14,077 nt of DNA. Origin: Chloroflexota bacterium (GTDB taxonomy: Bacteria; Chloroflexota; Dehalococcoidia; UBA1151). The stretch is from contig JADFQR010000005.1 in assembly GCA_022561735.1 (NCBI GenBank), positions 1 to 14,077 of the forward strand. Reading direction: 5' to 3'. The position numbers and the translations under genes were made by a program. Positions within the stretch are counted from its first letter, which is position 1; the number at the start of each line of letters is the position of its first letter. A model generated the notes under the pieces. That model did no database searches. It was not told the DNA's origin and worked only from the letters and a program-made list of their open reading frames with translations. Below, piece by piece: positions 13,999 to 14,077 of this stretch.

Positions 13999-14066
13999 AC
14001 GCGGTGTTTCGCTTGAGCCTCAGGACGCGGTGTTTCGCTTGAATCTCAGGACGCGGTGTTTCGCTT
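13989..14066 (+). repeat. Three 26-bp tandem repeats
   Basis: Units at 13989-14014, 14015-14040 and 14041-14066. The first two are identical and the third differs at two adjacent positions (GAGCCT becomes GAATCT). Each contains CTCAGGACGCGGTGTTTCGC. There are no unique spacers, so it is not a CRISPR array, and 26 is not a multiple of three, so it is not a protein repeat. The array ends 11 bases before the window edge. Confidence 0.95.
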
Positions 14067-14077
14067 TATTCGATGTG

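Larger units (their letters stand above)
13731..14077. other. Right-end non-coding stretch with dispersed and tandem repeats
   Basis: No frame here has a recognisable product. Besides the repeats listed separately, it must hold the upstream region of the leftward yaaA-like gene. The sequence contains CCTGAGGCTCTCGAAGG-type elements of the kind often scattered between genes in GC-rich genomes. Confidence 0.5.

Noticed and set aside
13989..14066. CRISPR array
   Set aside because: The repeats are directly adjacent with no unique spacers and no cas genes are present.

Overview
High-GC bacterial DNA (roughly 60% G+C by eye, not computed) carrying about a dozen protein genes on both strands. Most are cofactor-dependent oxidoreductases and redox-protection enzymes. 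Visible families are an acyl-CoA dehydrogenase (partial), a group II truncated hemoglobin, two luciferase-like (LLM, F420/FMN type) oxidoreductases, two aldo/keto reductases, an alpha/beta hydrolase, a sensor histidine kinase, a stand-alone Lrp/AsnC ligand-binding domain, a DinB-like protein, EgtB, EgtD and a YaaA-family protein. A very small DUF5679-type zinc-ribbon gene is also present. This mix suggests an environmental Chloroflexota member (SAR202/Dehalococcoidia-like), with Actinobacteria as the alternative. The taxonomy is inference; there is no rRNA or marker gene here. No tRNA, rRNA, CRISPR array or transposase was seen.

Layout. Positions 1-3419 are a rightward run: acyl-CoA dehydrogenase, truncated hemoglobin, LLM oxidoreductase and aldo/keto reductase. 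The run ends at a bidirectional hairpin terminator (3512-3553). Beyond it lies the leftward 47-residue zinc-ribbon gene (3575-3718). Positions 3719-4132 are non-coding and unusually rich in inverted repeats and TTACG/CGTAA half-sites. A rightward alpha/beta hydrolase and an orphan histidine kinase follow (4133-6577). Positions 6771-7987 are leftward: the second LLM enzyme and a possible 39-residue membrane peptide. From 8318 a rightward pair (RAM domain, DinB-like) follows, then a leftward aldo/keto reductase (9137-10051). The divergent egtB-egtD pair (10328-12685) converges on a leftward yaaA-like gene (12837-13730). The right end is non-coding, with an inverted repeat pair and three 26-bp tandem repeats.

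How the genes fit together. EgtB and EgtD together supply the first two committed chemical transformations of ergothioneine synthesis (histidine trimethylation and C-S bond formation). YaaA-family proteins and truncated hemoglobins are also linked to oxidative or nitrosative chemistry, so a redox-protection theme is reasonable. The LLM, aldo/keto reductase and acyl-CoA dehydrogenase genes suggest oxidation of organic substrates, but no specific pathway can be read from the sequence. Several genes seem to use TTG or GTG starts. The least explained parts are the 3719-4132 intergenic region and the repeats at the right end.
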